Assembly (NCBI RefSeq): GCF_020171525.1
Contig: NZ_JAIVAI010000001.1
Span: 434,001 to 498,000 of the forward strand
Length of the DNA stretch: 64,000 nt
Direction of reading: 5' to 3'
From: Halobacillus yeomjeoni
GTDB lineage: Bacteria > Bacillota > Bacilli > Bacillales > Halobacillaceae
Shown here one piece after another: positions 8,167-17,100 of this stretch. Under the pieces are notes generated by a model. The model saw only the letters and a program-made list of their open reading frames with translations, searched no databases and was not told the DNA's origin. Made by a program: the position numbers and the translations under genes. How positions within the stretch are numbered: the stretch's first letter is position 1; every line of letters begins with the position of its first letter.

Positions 8167-11100
8167 ATGAATAAAAAGAAACTATCTACCATTACAAAAG
8201 TGGGTTTGGCATCCAGTTTGGTGATCTCCCCGCTTGGTAATTCCGTATCGGCGACGAATTCTCCGAATACATCTTCCGAATGGGATAGTGTCACTTTTAT
8301 CCCTTATGTAAAGAATAACGGTGAGCTTATATATGACCCAGCCAACGAGCCTGGCATCAGTCCGGACGAAGTTGATTTTGTAAGTGGATACTCAAAAGGA
8401 TCGGGTGATAAGCCTTCATTTTATATAGCCAGTAACGGGACGGACATGTTCTTTAGAATGAGACTTATGGAGAATCCTTATGATCGAAAAGGAGGTTTTT
8501 TATCATCTGTTTGGTTTGTGCAGATTGCTGAAAATGGGGAACACAAAGCGACCGTTGGAATTAACGGGAAATCTCCACATGAAGATTATGTATATGTATC
8601 GAACCCGAAAGGCACAACTGTAAATTCCATATACAAGACAGACAGCTCCGGTAGTCATGTCCCGGGGACAAGAGTGGTGGAAGCCGAAAACGGACAATTC
8701 TTTTTAGATTTCCAGGTTCCAATCTCTAAGATAACTGAAGTTGCTCCTTCTATCAGTTCTGATTCTAATATCCAATTATTTTTTGGAACTTCAAAAGCTG
8801 CGAATTTATCTGTCATTAATAAAGATTATATGGGGCCGGACAGAGGGGGATCTTATGAGGATTCTGCGAGTGTAAAGTTAAGCCCCAGTTTAACAATGGA
8901 AATCCCGACAATTTCTATTACAAGTTCCGCGAGCTTTGATTCCAAAACCCCTGTTCTTTCCGGGACAACCACAAAAGCGGCGGAAGGCAGCGAAGTTGAA
9001 TTAACGATTAATGAAAAGAAATACATAACTACAGTTTCCAATCAATCGTGGAGTATTCCAGTCACGGACCCTCTGACGAACGGGACACATACGGCTACTG
9101 TAAAAGTCGTCAATGAACTTAATAATATCGCCACCACAAAGCAGGCGATTCAAATTGGAAAAACGATTACGATTGATGGTGGTGAAACAAGAACGGTAAG
9201 CAGCTTCCCTACTACAGTGTCAGGAACGTTTACGAATGATACGGGTGGAAGTAAAAAGATTGAATTTGTAGTGAAAGATTCAAATGGAGACCCTGTGAGT
9301 AAGTCATTCAAAGGAATTCAAGTCAACAATAAAACACAAAAGTGGAGCGAAGATATCTCCCTATCGTTACCTGAAGGTACATATACGATTGAAGCGGTGG
9401 AAGACGTAAAGAAAAATGATAATTTACCAAAAGCTACACAGACCATTGTCATAGATAACCAAATTGATGTTTCTATTACCAGTCCAGCTGATAACACAAC
9501 ATCAGACAATCCGTTTCCTACTGTAACGGGGAACACGGACCCAAAAGCTGAAGTTTCTGTTTTTATAGATGATCAATTTCATCGAACGGTTTCTGCTGAC
9601 GATGCGGGAAATTGGTCTCTAACCTTAGGGAAAGCATTGGCCCCCGGCGATCACACGTTCAAGGCAGAAGCGACTGATGATATAGGAAACAAGAAAGAGA
9701 CATCTGTATACAGCTACAAGGTTTCTTCCCTGGATATAAGTATAATCAATGGATATAAGGTCCAATTAAATGACAATATCCCTACTATTCGAGGAAGGTC
9801 CACCGCCCCTGATGGCAGTGAAGTAATAGTTAAAGTAGGAAATCGTAATACGCTTACCACCCAGGTGAAAAATGGAAGATGGTCTGTAGATATCAACAAT
9901 CCCTTAGATGATGCTACATACTCCATACAAGCAAGTGTGACCAGTGGTGGATTGACGGACTCCTATACCCAGGAGCTTACTATAGATTCCAGCACGTTTG
10001 TGAATATCAGCTCACCTTCCAATCAGGCGGTTACTGAGAATAAAAGGGAGTCGATATCCGGTACTGCAGAACCATTTGCTACCATAGGTTTGAATTTTAA
10101 TAATGGTGAAAAAGTTGAAACTGTCTTTGCAGATGCGGGTGGGAACTGGACCTATACGCCTTCTAGTGATTTATCTTTAGGAAAGCAAGATGTGATTGTG
10201 ACTGCCTCGGATGTGAACGGGAATGTGAAAAGGGCGTCGACTTCTTTCATTATTAATACTCCAGGGAACTCTGTCCCAGTAATTGAAGATTATAACGAGA
10301 GCATATTCAAAGGGGAGAGTAAGAGTGGTCAGGTGACCGCAACAGATAGTGACAATGACCCTCTTACATATAGTAAGGGATCTGAGCCATCCAATGGAAC
10401 GATTGAAGTTAAAGAGGATGGTACTTATACGTATACCCCTGATAGTGATTATACGGGCACTGATAATTTCACAATAGAAGTTTCAGATGGAAAAGGCGGA
10501 GCTGCAACCTCAACCGTAACCATTGAAATAAAAGAACCGCCTAACAAAGTGCCGACAACGGAAGACTATTCAGATGCGACATTTAAAAATGAAACGATAA
10601 GCGGAAAAGTCGAAGGTGCAGACGCGGATGGAGATCCGTTAACTTACACTAAAGAAACAGACCCTTCAAATGGAACGGTCACAGTGAAGGAAGACGGGAC
10701 ATGGAGTTACACACCGAATACAGATTATGTAGGAACCGATGTTTTCAAAGTCCAAGTCTCGGACGGAAAAAGCACCGTAACCTCCACAGTAACCATCGAT
10801 GTAAAAGAGCCGCCTAACAAAGCGCCGACAACGGAAGACTATTCAGATGCGACATTTAAAAATGAAACGATAAGCGGAAAAGTCGAAGGTGCAGACGCGG
10901 ATGGAGATCCGTTAACTTACACTAAAGAAACAGACCCTTCAAATGGAACGGTCACAGTGAAGGAAGACGGGACATGGAGTTACACACCGAATACAGATTA
11001 TGTAGGAACCGATGTTTTCAAAGTTCAAGTCTCGGACGGAAAAAGCACCGTAACCTCCACAGTAACCATCGATGTAAAAGAGCCGCCTAACAAAGCGCCG

Positions 11101-14100
11101 ACAACGGAAGACTATTCAGATACGACGTTAAAAAATGAAACGATCAGCGGAAAAGTCGAAGGTGCAGACGTGGATGGAGATCCATTAACTTACAGCAAGG
11201 AAACAGACCCTTCAAATGGAACGGTCACTGTAAAGGAAGACGGGACATGGAGTTACACACCGAATACAGATTATGTAGGAACCGATGTTTTCAAAGTTCA
11301 AGTCTCGGACGGAAAAGCCGACGTAACCTCCACTGTAACGATTGAAATAAAAGAACCGCCTAACAAAGCGCCGACAACAGTAGACTATTCAACAACGACA
11401 TTTAAAAATGAAGCAGCCAGTGGAAAAGTGGAAGGGACAGATGATGACAACGATCGATTGACTTACAAGCAAGGCACCAAACCATCTCACGGAAACGTAA
11501 CGGTGAAAGAAGATGGTAGCTGGGTGTACACTCCGACGATCGATTACGTCGGATTAGACAGCTTTGAAGTGTTGGTGTCAGATGGAGAGGCTGTAGTAAT
11601 CTCAAAGGTGACCATTGATGTCAAAGAACCTCCGAACGAACTACCATCTGTGAAGAACTATAGTGAAACTACGATAAAAAATGAAGCGGTTAGTGGCAAG
11701 GTAAAAGGAACAGATGCGGACAATGATCCATTGACTTATTCTAAAGAATCCAGTCCATCTCATGGCACTGTGACGGTGAAGGAAGATGGAACATGGACAT
11801 ATACCCCGGTGGATGATTATGTGGGAGAAGATCTTTTCAAAGTTCAAGTCTCTGATGGAAAAGCTGAAGTAACTTCAACCGTAACCATAGATGTAAAAGA
11901 ACCACCCAATCAAATGCCTACCGTTGAAAATTATCAGAAGACCGTAGAACGAAACCAAACGTTAAATGGTGTAATTGAAGGAGCAGATCCTGACGGAGAT
12001 CCATTGGAATATTCAAAGGGAACATCCCCTCAACATGGGACATTAACGGTTGAAAAGGATGGAAAATGGACGTATACACCCGAGAAAGATTACACAGGGA
12101 CCGATCGTTTTACCATTTCCCTCTCTGATGGTAAAGGTGGGACAGCTACATCAACGGTGTCTGTAACAGTTAAAGAACCAGCGAACCAAATGCCGACCGC
12201 TATCAATTACTATGAAGAAACGGAACAAAACAAACCTGTAAGTGGAAGTGTAGTAGGAAGTGATCCCGATAAAGATGTTCTAACATATAGTGTAGAAAAG
12301 CAGCCTTCCCATGGAACACTTGATTTAAAAGATAATGGGGAGTGGACCTATACACCCGAAAAAGATTACATTGGGCAAGACAGTTTTATGGTAAACGTTT
12401 CCGATGGAAAAGGTGGTCATGCGACTTCTACAATTTCTGTCTATGTGAAAGAGCCAGTCAACCAATTACCTGTAGTAAGTAACTACAATGAAGAAATGGA
12501 AAAAAACACTTCCATAAACGGTAATGTGGAAGGTACAGACCCAGATGGTGACTCTTTGAAGTACAAAAAAGGACGTCTTCCTGAACATGGAGAGGTGGAA
12601 GTCACTGAACAAGGACGCTGGTCCTACACACCAGAGCAGGACTATACCGGTACAGATAGCTTCACGGTTATTACTGAAGATGGAAAAGGTGGAACAGCGA
12701 CCTCAACGATATCCGTTATTGTGAAAGAGCCTGTGAACCAGCTGCCGTCTGCAGAAAACTCCAATAAAGAAACTGAGCAGAATAAGTCCGTCAGCGGAAA
12801 AATAGAAGCAATAGATCCGGACAAAGACCCACTGACCTTCAAAATGAAACAGGAAGCATCACAAGGAACGGTAGTATTGAAAGAAGACGGAAACTGGGTA
12901 TACACCCCAGATAAAGACTATATCGGAGATGACAGTTTTAAGGTGGAAATATCTGATGGAAAAGGGGGGGCTGTAACGTCTACTGTTTCGATAAGTATAT
13001 TGGAGCCTGTGAACCAACTACCTGTCGTTGATAACTACAATGTAGAAACAGAACAGGGTCAATCAGTAAATGGAAAAGTCGAAGGAACAGATCCTGATGG
13101 GGATTCATTACTTTTTGAAGAAGGAAAGTTACCTGTTCATGGTGACTTGAAAGCAAATAGTGATGGAAGCTGGAGCTATACTCCTGATCCAAGTTTTGTC
13201 GGACAGGACAGTTTCAGCATCAAAGCTTCAGATGGCAAAGGAGGAGTAGCCACCTCCACCATACTGATCAACGTTAAAGAGCCTGTAAATAGACTCCCGG
13301 AAATCAAAAATTATAATGAAACGACTGAGGTAAATAAAGCAATATCCGGAAAGGTAGAAGGGACGGATCCGGATGGTGACTCATTGGTTTACTCGGAAGC
13401 TTCAAGTCCCAATCATGGGAGCGTTAATGTCGATAGAACGGGAGAATGGACGTATTCGCCGAACGACAATTTTATCGGTTTTGATAGTTTTACCATAGAA
13501 GTATCGGATGGAAAAGGTGGCACAGCGACTACTACAGTAGATATTCATATCAAGGAGCCGGTCAACCAACTGCCTGTAGTCGGGAATTACAAGGTAAAAG
13601 CAGAGCATAATCAAAGTGTAAATGGCAGAGTATCTGGAACAGACCCGGATGGTGACTCGTTGACCTACAGCAAGGGTTCATCTCCTTCCCATGGAACTGT
13701 AGAAATCCATTCGGATGGGAATTGGTCCTATTCACCATCGAATAATTATGTAGGTGAAGATCACTTTGAGGTTTTGGTTTCTGACGGCAAAGGTGGAACA
13801 GCAACTTCGACAGTTTCTATCAACGTGGAGCCACCTGTAAATCTATTACCTACAGTTGATAATTACACAGTTAAAACAGAATTAAATAAAGCTGTATCCG
13901 GCAAAGTGGTAGGAAAAGATGCGGATGGAGACCCTTTAACGTATTCTATTAAGACTTCTCCAGGCCATGGAACAACAGAAGTGACGAAAGATGGAAGCTG
14001 GACTTATCAGCCGTCAACAGATTATAAAGGGATCGACCAATTTTCCATTGAAGTGAATGACGGAAAAGGCGGAGTTGTAACCTCTTCCATTACGGTAAAT

Positions 14101-17100
14101 GTATCTGAGCCTGCTAATCACGCACCGACAGTTGAAAATTACAATATGACCACTCGGGAGAATAATGCTGTAAGTGGAAAGGTTTCAGGGATAGATAGTG
14201 ATGGCGATTCTCTTTCATACACGAATGGTTCCGGACCTGAACATGGAAAAGTTTCGGTGAATATAGATGGCTCCTGGACTTATACACCTCTTCAAGGGTA
14301 TACAGGCATGGATAGCTTTACTATTAATGTATCCGATGGCAAAGGTGGAACTTCCTTTTCGACGATTTCCATCAATGTGTTAGAACCAATCAATCAACTG
14401 CCAACCATCAACAATCATAATGAGAAGACTGAACAGAACCATTCTGTCAGCGGTAAGGTAGAAGGAAAAGATTCTGATGGAGATGCTCTTACTTACTCAG
14501 CTGGAGAGTCTCCTTCCCATGGAGCAGCAGAAGTTAATGATGATGGAAGCTGGACATATACACCACAAGAAGACTTTTCCGGAACAGATAGCTTTACAAT
14601 ACAGGTGTCTGATGGAAGAGGCGGCGTAGCCACTTCTACCATATTGATCAATGTACTTGAACCTGTGAATAATCTACCTACAGTTTCCAATTATAACGAG
14701 GTGATATTCCAAGGTGGTCATATAAGTGGAAGGGTAGAAGGAAAAGATGTCGATGGAGATCCGCTCACTTATCGTCTCGGTAAAGGTTCTTCTCACGGAA
14801 CAGAAGAAGTTAATGCTGATGGAAGCTGGGCGTATACGCCGGATAAAGACTATATCGGAGAGGATCGTTTCACAATCGAAGTCTCCGATGGCAAAGGTGG
14901 AGTAACGACTTCAGAAGTATCCATTTTAATCAAAGAAATCATTAATCACCTTCCGGTAGTTGATAATTACAATGTAGTTACAGAACAAAATCAGCCTCTT
15001 GAAGGTAAGGTGGAAGGATCGGATTCCGATGGAGATCCACTCCTATATTCAAAAGCGAAAGATCCTGAACACGGGGTTGTCAAAGTTGATGAAGGTGGAA
15101 GTTGGACGTACACTCCATTAGAAGGCTATAGTGGACCGGACAGCTTTTCTGTAAGAGTAGATGACGGAAAAGGTGGCGCTGCGACCTCTACAATTCTAGT
15201 CAATGTGAAAGAACCGGTGAACCACATTCCTGAGGTCGGGAATTACAATGTCACAACTGAAATGAACCAGCAAGTCGAAGGTCGAGTCATAGGCTCGGAT
15301 ACAGACGGAGATCTTTTGAACTATTCAGAGGGTAAAGGTCCTTTACAAGGAACCCTTGTCGTACAGAAGGATGGGAACTGGAAATATACTCCTGACCAAG
15401 GGTTTATTGGCACAGATAGCTTTACAATCATCGTTTCTGATGGAAAGGGCGGTACAAAAACGTCCACGATATCATTGAACGTAATGAAACCAGTTAATCA
15501 ACTCCCTGTTGTTGATAATTACAATGAAACAACCCTTAAAAACCAGGCTTTAAATGGAAAAATTGAAAGTACGGACCCTGATGGAGACGAGTTGACCTTC
15601 AAGCTGGAAAAAAATCCTCAACACGGGATTGTGAAACTGGAAGAGGATGGTACTTGGGTCTATACACCAGATAGAAGTTATAGTGGTCCGGACAGTTTTG
15701 GAGTCATAATTTCAGATGGGAATGGAGGAACGGTGACCTCCACTGTATTAATCAATGTAAAAGAGCCTGAAAATACACTTCCCACCGTCGGAAATTACCA
15801 GGAAGAAACAATACAAGATCAAGCAGCTACAGGTAAGGTCGTCGGAGAAGATGCGGATGGAGATAAGCTCAGTTATGCACTCGAATCCGATCCTTCCAAT
15901 GGGAAAGTGGAAATGAGTGAAGATGGAACATGGACGTACACGCCAAAAGAAGGTTTCATCGGAACCGACGAATTCACCGTCTTAGTGAAAGATGAAAATG
16001 GTGGCACCGCCTTGTCTACGATCACATTGCAAGTAAGCGAACCAGAAAATAAGCTTCCGACCGTCGGAAATTACCAGGAAGAAACAATACAAGATCAAGC
16101 AGCTACAGGTAAAGTCGTCGGAGAAGATGCGGATGGAGATAAGCTCAGTTATGCACTCGAATCCGATCCTTCCAATGGGAAAGTGGAAATGAGTGAAGAT
16201 GGAACATGGACGTACACGCCAAAAGAAGGTTTCATCGGAACCGACGAATTCACCGTCTTAGTGAAAGATGAAAATGGTGGCACCGCCTTGTCTACGATCA
16301 CATTGCAAGTAAGCGAACCAGAAAATACGCTTCCGACCGTCGGAAATTACCAGGAAGAAACAATACAAGATCAAACAGCTACAGGTAAAGTCGTCGGAGA
16401 AGATGCGGATGGAGATAAGCTCAGTTATGCACTCGAATCCGATCCTTCCAATGGGAAAGTGGAAATGAGTGAAGATGGAACATGGACGTACACGCCAAAA
16501 GAAGGTTTCATCGGAACCGACGAATTCACCGTCTTAGTGAAAGATGGAAATGGCGGTACCGCTTTGTCTACGATCACACTGCAAGTAAGTGAACCAGAAA
16601 ATACGCTTCCGACCGTTGGGAATTACCAGGAAGAAACAATACAAGATCAAACAGCTACAGGTAAGGTCGTCGGAGAAGATGCGGATGGAGATAAGCTCAG
16701 TTATGCACTTGAATCCGAGCCTTCCAATGGGAAAGTGGAAATGAGTCAAGATGGAACATGGACATACACGCCAAAAGAAGGTTTCACCGGCACCGACGAA
16801 TTCACCGTCTTAGTGAAAGATGAAAATGGTGGTACCGCTTTGTCTATGATCACACTGCAAGTAAGCGAACCAGAAAATACGCTTCCGACCGTAGGGAATT
16901 ACCAGGAAGAAACAATACAAGATCAAACAGCTACAGGTAAGGTCGTCGGAGAAGATGCAGATGGAGATAAGCTCAGTTATACACTCGAAACCGAGCCTTC
17001 AAATGGGAAAGTGGAAGTGAGTGAAGATGGAACATGGTCATACACGCCAATAGTAGGCTTCACGGGAACCGATGAATTTAAAATCAAAGTAGAGGACACT

